8,280 nucleotides of DNA from an uncultured Prevotellaceae bacterium (GTDB lineage: Bacteria > Bacteroidota > Bacteroidia > Bacteroidales > Bacteroidaceae). The stretch is from the NCBI GenBank assembly GCA_947176655.1, contig CAMWRK010000090.1, forward strand, positions 1-8,280, read 5' to 3'. The notes below the pieces were generated by a model, which searched no databases, was not told the origin of the DNA, and worked only from the letters and a program-made list of their open reading frames with translations. Numbering within the stretch: the first letter of the stretch is position 1; the number at the start of each line of letters is the position of its first letter. Of this stretch, positions 1-6,852 are shown one piece after another. The translations under genes were made by a program, and so were the position numbers.

Positions 1-73
1 TTTTTTTCAAGCAGAAGACGGCATAAGCGAGCCGCCTCGGTCTCGTGGGCTCGGAGATGTGGATACGAGACAG
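1..73. other. Illumina Nextera P7/i7/mosaic-end adapter (non-biological)
   Basis: Bases 8-25 read CAAGCAGAAGACGGCATA, the start of the Illumina P7 oligo. Bases 40-54 match the Nextera read-2 segment GTCTCGTGGGCTCGG exactly. Bases 55-73 match the Tn5 mosaic end AGATGTGTATAAGAGACAG with mismatches at 62 (T to G) and 66 (A to C). The eight index bases 32-39 (ccgcctcg) are one mismatch from the N710 index as it appears in the oligo (CAGCCTCG). The seven T's at 1-7 are the reverse complement of the poly-A that Illumina reads show after running off the adapter end. The mismatches at 26, 28, 31, 33, 62 and 66 fit low-quality read tails. Real insert sequence therefore starts at 74; a GTG-initiated frame at 59 begins inside the adapter and is meaningless as a start. 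Confidence 0.97.
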
Positions 74-1276
74 CTGCTGCCCCTGCTCGTCAGCTGTGTC
101 ACTGCGGCTGCCGTGACATTCTCCTTGTCCGGCATGGGATCGGTATTCGAATTTCACCTGAACAACTCTTTCACTGTGGCACGCATTCCAGCCTACCTGA
201 CGCTGGGCATCGTGTGCGGACTGGTGGCACTCTATTTCACCAGGACCATGAACTGGCTTGAAGGCATATTCCGCCGCATAAAGGTGCCGTACAGGAAGTT
301 CCTGCTGGGCGGAGCAATGTTGAGTGTGCTCATTTTCCTTTTCCCCTCGCTCTATGGCGAAGGATACAGCCTCATAGACCTTCTTCTCAACGGCAAGGAG
401 ATGGATGACTGGCAGGAAGCCATGAACGGTTCTTACTTTGCCGGTCACACACACCTGCTGCTCATCTATCTGATATCCGTCATCCTCATGAAAGTTTTCG
501 CCTCCACGGCGACCAACGGCGGCGGCGGGTGCGGCGGCATCTTCGCCCCTTCGCTCTTTCTGGGATGTGTCTCCGGTTTCGTTTTTGCACGGATATGGAA
601 CATGTATGCCCCATTTGGCATGCATGTGCCCGAATGCAACTTTGCCATGCTGGGCATGTGCGGGCTGATGAGCGGTGTCATGCACGCGCCGCTTACCGGC
701 ATATTCCTTATTGCCGAACTGACAGGAGGCTATGGCATGTTCGTGCCCTTGATGATGGTGGCCGTAGTAGCATACCTCACCATCAAACTGTTCGAACCGC
801 ACAGCATCTACGCCATGCGGCTGGCACAGCGCGGAGAACTCCTCACCCATCACACAGACCGTTCCGTGCTGACACTGATGAGCATGGATTCCGTAATAGA
901 GAAGGACGACAAGGTTCTATATCCAGACCAGACACTGGGCGATGTTGCCAGCCTTGTCGCTACAAGCAAAGGCTATGTATTTCCTGTGGTCAACCGCCAG
1001 CTACAACTCATAGGCATACTGCGCATGGACGACATACGGCACCTCGTATTCCGCCCTGAGCTGTTCCGCCGATTCCATGTTTCTCAGCTCATGGCCGAGG
1101 CACCTGCCATACTGGGTGTCAACGACAGCATGGACTCCGTGATACGAACCTTTGACCGTACCCGCTCATGGAACCTTCCCGTCGTGGACACCGACGGCAT
1201 TTTCGTAGGCTTCATACGCAAAAGCACCATACTATCCGTTTACCGCCGGATACTTTCCGATTACTCCCAGGACTGA
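74..1276 (+). CDS. CLC-family chloride channel/transporter with tandem CBS domains (5'-truncated)
   Basis: Membrane protein moving chloride (as channel or Cl-/H+ exchanger) across the inner membrane. About 400 residues remain; numbering here counts in frame from base 59. Hydrophobic helices fill residues 6-240. The anion-pore motif GGIFAP lies at 159-164, like the E. coli ClcA GGIFAP, and the following MHAPLTGIFLIAELT segment matches the family's APLTGI...E helix. Tyr251 in EPHSIYAMRL probably corresponds to the central pore tyrosine (ClcA Tyr445). The cytosolic tail holds two CBS domains, about 272-332 and 340-398, which usually bind adenine nucleotides and gate transport. Missing because of the contig break: the first ~200 residues, with the GSGIP and GREGP (gating glutamate) motifs. 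Whether it is a channel or an exchanger cannot be told. It converges on the sigma factor gene; no clear own terminator is seen. Family assignment is firm. Confidence 0.93.
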   Translation: MLPLLVSCVTAAAVTFSLSGMGSVFEFHLNNSFTVARIPAYLTLGIVCGLVALYFTRTMNWLEGIFRRIKVPYRKFLLGGAMLSVLIFLFPSLYGEGYSLIDLLLNGKEMDDWQEAMNGSYFAGHTHLLLIYLISVILMKVFASTATNGGGGCGGIFAPSLFLGCVSGFVFARIWNMYAPFGMHVPECNFAMLGMCGLMSGVMHAPLTGIFLIAELTGGYGMFVPLMMVAVVAYLTIKLFEPHSIYAMRLAQRGELLTHHTDRSVLTLMSMDSVIEKDDKVLYPDQTLGDVASLVATSKGYVFPVVNRQLQLIGILRMDDIRHLVFRPELFRRFHVSQLMAEAPAILGVNDSMDSVIRTFDRTRSWNLPVVDTDGIFVGFIRKSTILSVYRRILSDYSQD

Positions 1277-1632
1277 TACATTCCGGCTCTGTGTCCGGAC
1301 TATCCTTCACACCGGTTGCATTCATCAAATATGTTTCTGCCAGTCCGGTGCATCAATATTGTTTCGGCGGCAATCGCTTTTGAGGTAGCTGCCCAGGAAA
1401 TATGCCATGCGGACGGCAGGCAAAAAGAATGGCTCCCCGATACAATAAGCGGAGAGCCGTTCGCGTTCTTTATTATGTGGCAGGAGCAGAAACGTACAAT
1501 CCGCCCTGCAAAGCAAACAAACAAGAAAAATACGGCCTATGCTTCCATTCCTACCCCGTCCCACTCTTTTACCCAAGCAGGAAGTTCTGGAACGTCTTCA
1601 CCGTTTCGCACGGGAATACCGTCCGCGATAAA
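1277..1632. other. Convergent intergenic spacer, no convincing gene
   Basis: This 356-base stretch separates the ends of the CLC gene (+) and the sigma factor gene (-). It contains the minus-strand terminator-like hairpin at 1421-1458 and, next to the sigma gene, a 31-codon open stretch (1540-1632, minus) in frame with the sigma factor after its TAG. Open frames of 70-125 codons exist on both strands, but they lack recognisable motifs, run across the terminator or into the antisense of the sigma gene, and look like chance. A CACCGG/CCGGTG inverted pair with a ~30-base loop lies around 1310-1350; the long loop and absence of a T-tract make it a poor terminator for the CLC gene. Confidence 0.6.
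1421..1458 (-). terminator. Rho-independent-type terminator downstream of the sigma factor gene
   Basis: Read on the minus strand, GGCTCTCCG (1458-1450) pairs with CGGGGAGCC (1439-1431) across a 10-base loop. All nine positions pair, one as a G-U wobble. ATTCTTTTT follows immediately (1430-1422). On the plus strand the same arms have a C-A mismatch and only a weak T stretch, so the signal is oriented for the sigma factor transcript, whose stop codon lies about 175 bases upstream. It would leave a long 3' UTR. Confidence 0.7.
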
Positions 1633-2223
1633 CTATACCGCCAGTTCCAAAGCATTTTCCTCCACCATTCTACGCAAGTTCAGCGTAGCATAGCGCATAC
1701 GCCCCAAAGCCGTATTTATGCTAACGTCCGTTACTTGGGCTATCTCCTTGAAGGATAGTCCCTCGTAAAATCTCAGATGCACAATCTCCTGTTGCACGCG
1801 AGGGAGTTTGCCAATCATTTTGGCCAAAGTCTCGGCATCGGCCATGCGCAACATCTCTTCCTCGCAACATTCCTGCGCCAGACCTGCGTTGTTGTAGAGA
1901 ACATCCATACGCGCATCCATTTCCACCTGAGGCATAGTCCTGTTGCTTCGCGCGGCATCTACCACCAGATTATGTGCAATGCGCATCAGCCAGGCCGAGA
2001 ACTTGCCTGTTGTTCTATACTGGTGTCCACGAATGCACACTATGGCTTTCATGAAAGTCTCCTGAAACACATCGTTGGCCTTATCAGCATCCTGGGTCAA
2101 ACGCATGATATAAGCAAAAAGATGTTCCTGATTACGAGCCAACAACACATCGAAAGCCCTATCCACTCCGTGCTCATACATTCCAACCAACTCGTGGTCG
2201 GACTTCGCACTGAAATCGCTCAT
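1633..2223 (-). CDS. ECF-like RNA polymerase sigma-70 family factor
   Basis: A 196-residue small sigma factor that would direct core RNA polymerase to a subset of promoters. Region 2 spans roughly residues 25-95: the core-binding/-10-recognition part includes DVFQETFMKAIV and then KFSAWLMRIAHNLVVDAAR, the typical ECF region 2.3-2.4 pattern. Region 4 spans roughly 138-186, starting at KLPRVQQEIVHLRFYEGLSF with the helix-turn-helix KEIAQVTDVSINTALGRMRYA that reads the -35 element. A poorly conserved acidic, Cys-containing linker (ECCEEE) lies between them. Length is normal for the family. The ATG at 2223-2221 is preceded by an A-rich leader without Shine-Dalgarno, normal for Bacteroidetes. No anti-sigma factor gene is adjacent, so this is probably one of the Bacteroidales 'orphan' sigma factors; its regulon is not deducible. 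It is transcribed divergently from purL. The frame continues for 31 codons beyond the TAG (see findings). Confidence 0.93.
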   Translation of the reverse strand: MSDFSAKSDHELVGMYEHGVDRAFDVLLARNQEHLFAYIMRLTQDADKANDVFQETFMKAIVCIRGHQYRTTGKFSAWLMRIAHNLVVDAARSNRTMPQVEMDARMDVLYNNAGLAQECCEEEMLRMADAETLAKMIGKLPRVQQEIVHLRFYEGLSFKEIAQVTDVSINTALGRMRYATLNLRRMVEENALELAV

Positions 2224-2298
2224 ACTTCTCTGTTTTTTATTTTGTTTTCGGAGTAGAGTCTTCTTATAGGCTTTCCTGTTTTAACGTTACTGAAACAA

Positions 2299-2321
2299 TG
2301 CCGGCATAATGGACACCGGCA
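2299..2321 (-). other. Inverted repeat (TGCCGG/CCGGCA) near the 5' end of the sigma factor leader
   Basis: A perfect 6-bp inverted repeat (2299-2304 with 2316-2321) surrounds an 11-base loop. If transcription starts about 7 bases after the proposed -7 box (near 2327), this hairpin would sit almost at the 5' end of a ~100-nt leader. It could be an mRNA-stabilising hairpin or a dimeric protein-binding site. Small and possibly coincidental. Confidence 0.35.
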
Positions 2322-2333
2322 CGTATACTGGTG

Positions 2334-2365
2334 CAAAGTACGTATTTTTTCCTGAGATAAGCAAA
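2334..2365 (-). promoter_or_regulatory. Candidate Bacteroidetes-type promoter of the sigma factor gene
   Basis: On the minus strand a TTTG at 2365-2362 (-33 box) is followed after 20 bases by GTACTTTG (2341-2334), close to the Bacteroidetes -7 consensus TAnnTTTG. The predicted start is near 2327, giving a leader of about 100 nt. An alternative is the perfect -7 match TAACTTTG at 2369-2362, overlapping the -33 box used here, but I find no -33 box at the right distance from it. Confidence 0.5.
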
Positions 2366-2402
2366 GTTACACCTCAAAAAATATCGACATCGCACAAAAT
2401 TA

Positions 2403-2434
2403 CTTGCTCCTTTGCCTAAAAAAGCGTAACTTTA
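2403..2434 (+). promoter_or_regulatory. Candidate promoter of the purL operon
   Basis: CTTG at 2403-2406 is followed by a 20-base spacer and TAACTTTA at 2427-2434, the Bacteroidetes -33/-7 pattern with one deviation (final A for G in TAnnTTTG). The predicted start near 2441 gives a ~25-nt leader, too short for a riboswitch. It lies back-to-back with the sigma factor promoter; the two -33 boxes are about 38 bases apart. Confidence 0.55.
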
Positions 2435-2439
2435 CACCA

Positions 2440-2467
2440 AAAATACAATATATCGAAAATACAATAT
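2440..2467 (+). repeat. Tandem 12-bp direct repeat in the purL leader, running into the start codon
   Basis: AAAATACAATAT occurs at 2440-2451 and again at 2456-2467, separated by ATCG-like spacer bases 2452-2455. The second copy contains the first two bases of the purL ATG (2466-2468). It covers almost the whole predicted leader. The A-rich content suits ribosome recruitment in a group that rarely uses Shine-Dalgarno sequences. Confidence 0.8.
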
Positions 2468-5400
2468 GGCAATTACCTTCTTCAAAACACCGCAGCACAG
2501 TATCATTGCTACGGAAAGTTCCAAAGCGTTAACCTCCGCAGAGACGGAAAAACTCTGCTGGCTTTTCGGTGAAGCCGAAGCATTGGACACAGACCACATA
2601 GAGGGCTGTTTCGTAGGTCCGCGCCGCGAGATGATAACCCCATGGAGCACGAATGCGGTGGAGATAACCCAGAACATGGCCATACAGGGCATTGCGAGAA
2701 TAGAGGAATACTTTCAGGTAGAGAACGAGCAGGCCGAGTTCGACCCCATGCTGCAACGCATGTACAAGAACGGCCTTGACCAGACACTTTTTCACGTAAA
2801 CATAGAGCCCCAACCCATTGTAGAGATAACGGATCTGGAATCCTACAATGAACTGGAAGGCCTGGCACTCAGTGCAGAGGAAATAGACTATCTGCACAAG
2901 GTTGAAGGCCAGCTGGGACGCCCGCTTACAGACTCGGAAGTGTTCGGTTTCGCCCAAATCAACAGCGAGCACTGCCGCCACAAGATTTTCGGCGGCACCT
3001 TTGTCATAGACGGAAAAGAGATGGAGAGCAGCCTCTTCCAGATGATCAAGAAGACCACACAGGAAAACCCCAACCGCATACTCTCTGCCTACAAGGACAA
3101 CGTGGCGTTCAGCCGTGGCCCCGTAGTGGAACTGTTCTCACCCGCCGACCATTCACAGCCAGACTACTATAGGGTCAAGGAGGTAGAGAGCGTCATCTCT
3201 CTGAAAGCCGAGACACACAATTTCCCCACCACCGTGGAGCCTTTCAACGGAGCATCCACCGGTAGCGGCGGCGAAATACGCGACCGCATGGGCGGCGGCG
3301 TAGGCTCCATGCCGATAGCAGGTACGGCTGTGTACATGACCTCCTATCCTCGTCTGCAGGGCGACGCACTGAGCGAAGCGCACAACGGCGGCGACAAGGA
3401 GTGGGAAAAGATACTGCCTGTACGCCAGTGGCTATACCAGACACCGGAACAGATACTGATAAAGGCCTCCAACGGTGCCAGTGACTTTGGGAACAAGTTC
3501 GGCCAGCCGCTGATCTGCGGCTCCGTACTCACGTTCGAACATCAGGAACAGGACAGCGCAGAGAGATATGCCTATGACAAGGTGATAATGCTGGCGGGCG
3601 GCGTAGGATACGGCACCAGGCGCGACTGCCTGAAAGGAGAGCCGCAACCGGGAAACAAGGTTGTCGTCATGGGCGGCGAAAATTACCGCATCGGTCTCGG
3701 AGGAGGCAGCGTAAGTTCCGTTGAGACGGGCAGATACAGCAGTGGTATAGAACTGAACGCCGTGCAGCGTGCCAACCCCGAGATGCAGAAACGTACATAC
3801 AATGTGGTACGCGCCCTGTGCGAGGAGGACAACAACCCAATAGTGAGCATACACGACCACGGTTCTGCCGGACACGTGAACTGTCTGAGCGAACTGGTTG
3901 AGGAGTGCGGCGGCCTCATACACATGGACAAGTTGCCAATCGGCGACAAGACCCTGTCGGCCAAGGAAATCATCGCCAACGAAAGCCAGGAGCGCATGGG
4001 ACTGCTCATAGACGAGAGAGCCATAGAATACGTGCGTCGCATAGCCGAGCGCGAAAGAGCCCCCATGTATACAGTAGGCGAAACCACAGGCGACCACCGT
4101 TTCACCTTTGAACAGGCAGACGGCAGACGGCCTTTTGACCTGGCCGTAGAACAGATGTTCGGTTCTTCGCCCAAGACCGTAATGACAGACAGTACAGTGG
4201 AACGCACCTACGCCGACAAGAAAGACATAGACCCAGCCAAGATAGAGGACTACCTGAAGAACATGCTGACACTTGAGGCCGTAGCCTGCAAGGACTGGCT
4301 GACAAACAAGGTAGACCGTTGCGTAAGCGGTCGTGTGGCACGCCAGCAGTGTCAGGGAGAGTTGCAACTGCCACTGAGCGACTGCGGAGCCGTTGCTCTG
4401 GACTACCGTGGTGAAAAGGGTATCGCAACAGCACTCGGTCACGCACCACAGGCTGCACTGGCAGACCCGGCGGCTGGTAGCGTTCTGGCGGTATCGGAGG
4501 CATTGACCAACCTTGTATGGGCACCTCTGACTGTAGAAAAAGACGAGAAAGGCGCCAGTGCCATGGACAGCATCAGTCTGAGCGCCAACTGGATGTGGCC
4601 ATGCAGGGCACAGAAAGGCGAGGACGCACGACTATACACCGCCGTAAAGGCACTCAGCGATTTCTGCTGTGCACTCCAAATCAATGTTCCCACTGGCAAG
4701 GACTCGCTGAGCATGACACAGAAATATCCCAACGGAGACAAGGTGATAAGCCCGGGTACAGTAATAGTGAGCGCGGGAGGCGAAGTCAGCGACGTCAGAA
4801 AAATCGTATCACCTGTCCTCAAGCAGGTCAACGGAAAATGGGGAGGCAGCCGTCTGTATCACATTGACTTCAGTTTTGATGCCCTCAAGCTCGGCGGCAG
4901 CGCATTCAACCAGAGTTGCGGGCTTGTAGGCAGCGATGTGCCTACGGTACAAAACCCAGAATATTTCCGTGACGCATTCCTTACCATACAGCGGTTGATC
5001 AACGAAAACCTCGTTCTGGCAGGACACGACATCAGCGCAGGCGGTCTGGCCACATGTCTGCTGGAGATGTGCTTCGCCAACACCACCGGCGGCCTAAAGT
5101 TGGATCTCAGCAAGTTCAAGAGCGAGGCCAATACACAGGAGGCACTGGTGAAGATTCTCTTTGCCGAGAATCCCGGAGTGGTGATACAGGTGGAGGACGA
5201 GAACTGCGGCAAGGTGCAGAAGATTCTGGAAGACGCCGGCGTGGGCTACATCAAGATAGGCGTGACATGTCCGGAAAGACACATAGATTTGGGATGCGGA
5301 ACCAGTCTTGACATAGACATGTACCGTGACATCTGGTACAACACATCATATCTGCTGGACCGCAAACAGAGCTTCAACGGCAAGGCTGCAGAACGTTACC

Positions 5401-6314
5401 GCAACTACGGCAGCATACCTGTACAGCCCGTCTTCGGCAAAAATTTCACCGGCGAGCTGAGCCAGTACGGAGCCAACCCCGACAGACGCGAAAAGAGCGG
5501 CATACAGGCTGCCGTCATCCGCGAAAAGGGAACCAACAGCGAACGTGAAATGGCCTACGCATTCTGGCTTGCAGGTTTCGACGTGAAGGACGTGACCATG
5601 ACTGACCTCATCAGCGGACGCGAGACTTTAGAGGATGTCAACGTGATAGCCTTCTGCGGCGGTTTCTCCAACAGTGATGTCCTGGGCAGCGCAAAAGGAT
5701 GGGCCGGAGCATTCCTATACAATCCGAAGGCCAAGGAGGCTCTGGACAAATTCTACGCCCGCAAAGATACCCTCAGTCTCGGCGTGTGCAACGGATGCCA
5801 GCTGATGATAGAACTCGGACTCGTAAACGGCGGCAAGGACACCGTGTCTGGCGAGGGTCTCTTGGACAGCAAGCGTCTGACACGCTACCGCAACGAGACG
5901 GCGCAGATGCTTCACAACGACAGCCACAAGTTCGAAAGCGCATTCGTGGCACTCACAATTCCGGAAAACAACAGTGTGATGTTCGGGTCTCTCGCCGGCT
6001 TCAAGATTGGCACATGGGTGGCACACGGCGAAGGCAAGTTCCGTCTGCCCAAACCGGAAGGCGATTACAATATTGTTGCCAAGTTCAGCTATTCCGGCTA
6101 TCCAGGCAACCCTAACGGCTCCGACTATGACGTAGCGGCACTATGCAGCGGAGACGGTCGCCATCTGGCCATCATGCCACACCCCGAACGCACGATATTC
6201 CCATGGCAATGCGGCTACTATCCCGAGGAACGCCGCCTCACGGACGAATGTACACCTTGGCTTGAGGCCTTTGTCAACGCACGCAAGTGGGTAGAGGAGA
6301 AGATTGGCAAATAA
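2466..6314 (+). CDS. purL: Phosphoribosylformylglycinamidine (FGAM) synthase, single-chain form
   Basis: Fourth step of de novo purine synthesis: FGAR + ATP + glutamine gives FGAM + ADP + Pi + glutamate, in the cytosol. The 1282 residues match the long PurL of E. coli/Salmonella (1295), which fuses the functions of separate PurS, PurL and PurQ. Order: N-terminal PurS-like domain (about 1-140, with GPRREMITPWSTNA); linker; first AIRS-type half with AQINSEHCRHK (163-) and LKAETHNFPTTVEPFNG (246-) for FGAR/ATP binding; second half with TGKDSLSM (G744-M750) and GHDISAGG (853-); C-terminal class-I glutaminase from about 1013. The glutaminase triad is complete: Cys1108 in GVCNGCQ, His1239 and Glu1241 in MPHPER, equivalent to Salmonella Cys1135/His1260/Glu1262. 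The ATG follows an A-rich leader without Shine-Dalgarno. No frameshift or lesion is seen. It heads an apparent operon with the two CHR genes, 13 nt downstream. Confidence 0.98.
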   Translation: MAITFFKTPQHSIIATESSKALTSAETEKLCWLFGEAEALDTDHIEGCFVGPRREMITPWSTNAVEITQNMAIQGIARIEEYFQVENEQAEFDPMLQRMYKNGLDQTLFHVNIEPQPIVEITDLESYNELEGLALSAEEIDYLHKVEGQLGRPLTDSEVFGFAQINSEHCRHKIFGGTFVIDGKEMESSLFQMIKKTTQENPNRILSAYKDNVAFSRGPVVELFSPADHSQPDYYRVKEVESVISLKAETHNFPTTVEPFNGASTGSGGEIRDRMGGGVGSMPIAGTAVYMTSYPRLQGDALSEAHNGGDKEWEKILPVRQWLYQTPEQILIKASNGASDFGNKFGQPLICGSVLTFEHQEQDSAERYAYDKVIMLAGGVGYGTRRDCLKGEPQPGNKVVVMGGENYRIGLGGGSVSSVETGRYSSGIELNAVQRANPEMQKRTYNVVRALCEEDNNPIVSIHDHGSAGHVNCLSELVEECGGLIHMDKLPIGDKTLSAKEIIANESQERMGLLIDERAIEYVRRIAERERAPMYTVGETTGDHRFTFEQADGRRPFDLAVEQMFGSSPKTVMTDSTVERTYADKKDIDPAKIEDYLKNMLTLEAVACKDWLTNKVDRCVSGRVARQQCQGELQLPLSDCGAVALDYRGEKGIATALGHAPQAALADPAAGSVLAVSEALTNLVWAPLTVEKDEKGASAMDSISLSANWMWPCRAQKGEDARLYTAVKALSDFCCALQINVPTGKDSLSMTQKYPNGDKVISPGTVIVSAGGEVSDVRKIVSPVLKQVNGKWGGSRLYHIDFSFDALKLGGSAFNQSCGLVGSDVPTVQNPEYFRDAFLTIQRLINENLVLAGHDISAGGLATCLLEMCFANTTGGLKLDLSKFKSEANTQEALVKILFAENPGVVIQVEDENCGKVQKILEDAGVGYIKIGVTCPERHIDLGCGTSLDIDMYRDIWYNTSYLLDRKQSFNGKAAERYRNYGSIPVQPVFGKNFTGELSQYGANPDRREKSGIQAAVIREKGTNSEREMAYAFWLAGFDVKDVTMTDLISGRETLEDVNVIAFCGGFSNSDVLGSAKGWAGAFLYNPKAKEALDKFYARKDTLSLGVCNGCQLMIELGLVNGGKDTVSGEGLLDSKRLTRYRNETAQMLHNDSHKFESAFVALTIPENNSVMFGSLAGFKIGTWVAHGEGKFRLPKPEGDYNIVAKFSYSGYPGNPNGSDYDVAALCSGDGRHLAIMPHPERTIFPWQCGYYPEERRLTDECTPWLEAFVNARKWVEEKIGK

Positions 6315-6327
6315 GACGCCACACACT

Positions 6328-6852
6328 ATGTTCGAACTGTTCATCACCTTTGCCCGCATAGGCCTTTTCACCATAGGAGGCGGCTACGCCATGATACCGC
6401 TCATAAGGCAGACCGTGGTGGAAGACAAACAGTGGGCCACGGAGGAGGAAATGATGGATCTGATAGCCGTAGCACAATCCTGTCCCGGTGTATTTGCAAT
6501 AAACATAAGCATATTCATCGGGTACAGGATGAAACGGCTGCCGGGAGCCATAATGTGCGCCATGGGAGCAGCCCTCCCCTCTTTCATTATCATACTGGTC
6601 ATAGCCATGTTCTTCCGCCAATTCCGCGACAACCCGGTAGTGGACAGCATATTCCGAGGCATACGTCCAGCCGTGGTGGCACTGATAGCGGCACCGGTAT
6701 TCAGCATGGCACGCACGGCTAAGCTCAACAGATACAACGTGTGGGTGCCAGTTGCCGCGGCACTGGCAATATGGTTGCTTGGTTTCAGTCCCGTATACAT
6801 TATATTAATAGCCGCCATAGGCGGATACACTTATGGTCAACTGATAAAATGA
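6328..6852 (+). CDS. CHR-family (chromate transporter family) short-chain subunit, first half
   Basis: Inner-membrane transporter subunit of 174 residues, the size of a single CHR domain of about six helices. The N-terminal signature IGLFTIGGGYAMIPLI (11-26) is typical of CHR proteins. The second signature, normally TPGPxxxN, is here CPGVFAIN (52-59). A later PVVDSIFRGIRPAVV segment is mirrored in the next gene. Short CHR proteins work as pairs of non-identical halves (B. subtilis YwrB/YwrA type); known members export chromate, but the physiological substrate in gut anaerobes is unproven. I chose the ATG at 6328, 13 nt after the purL stop, because it puts the first helix at the N terminus as in the partner; a TTG at 6304, overlapping purL by 11 nt, would add eight polar residues. 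No terminator separates it from purL. The stop overlaps the next start as ATGA. Confidence 0.9.
   Translation: MFELFITFARIGLFTIGGGYAMIPLIRQTVVEDKQWATEEEMMDLIAVAQSCPGVFAINISIFIGYRMKRLPGAIMCAMGAALPSFIIILVIAMFFRQFRDNPVVDSIFRGIRPAVVALIAAPVFSMARTAKLNRYNVWVPVAAALAIWLLGFSPVYIILIAAIGGYTYGQLIK

Noticed and set aside
59..73. GTG start codon of the CLC reading frame
   Set aside because: It lies within the Tn5 mosaic-end adapter sequence and exists only because of a chance in-frame junction.
529..1059. 176-codon open frame on the plus strand inside the CLC gene
   Set aside because: Arg/His-rich translation in another frame of a clearly recognised gene; no motif of its own.
1300..1576. Two minus-strand frames of 74 and 83 codons downstream of the sigma factor
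   Set aside because: Both read straight through the terminator hairpin at 1421-1458 and show no recognisable protein features.
1316..1693. 125-codon plus-strand frame in the convergent spacer
   Set aside because: Its second part is the antisense of the sigma factor 3' end, its composition is Ser/Thr/Lys-rich with no domain, and it has no promoter.
3432..4442. 336-codon open frame antisense to purL
   Set aside because: Long antisense frames are a common by-product of codon bias in GC-balanced genes; the translation is low-complexity in Val/Tyr/Cys and purL is intact and conserved here.
6304..6327. TTG start for the first CHR gene overlapping the purL stop
   Set aside because: The ATG at 6328 aligns the first transmembrane segment with the partner's N terminus and gives normal family length; the TTG start cannot be fully excluded.
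6741..6848. 36-codon upstream extension of the second CHR gene
   Set aside because: It lies inside the first CHR gene in another frame and is polar and basic, whereas the ATG at 6849 fits the ATGA coupling and the family N terminus.
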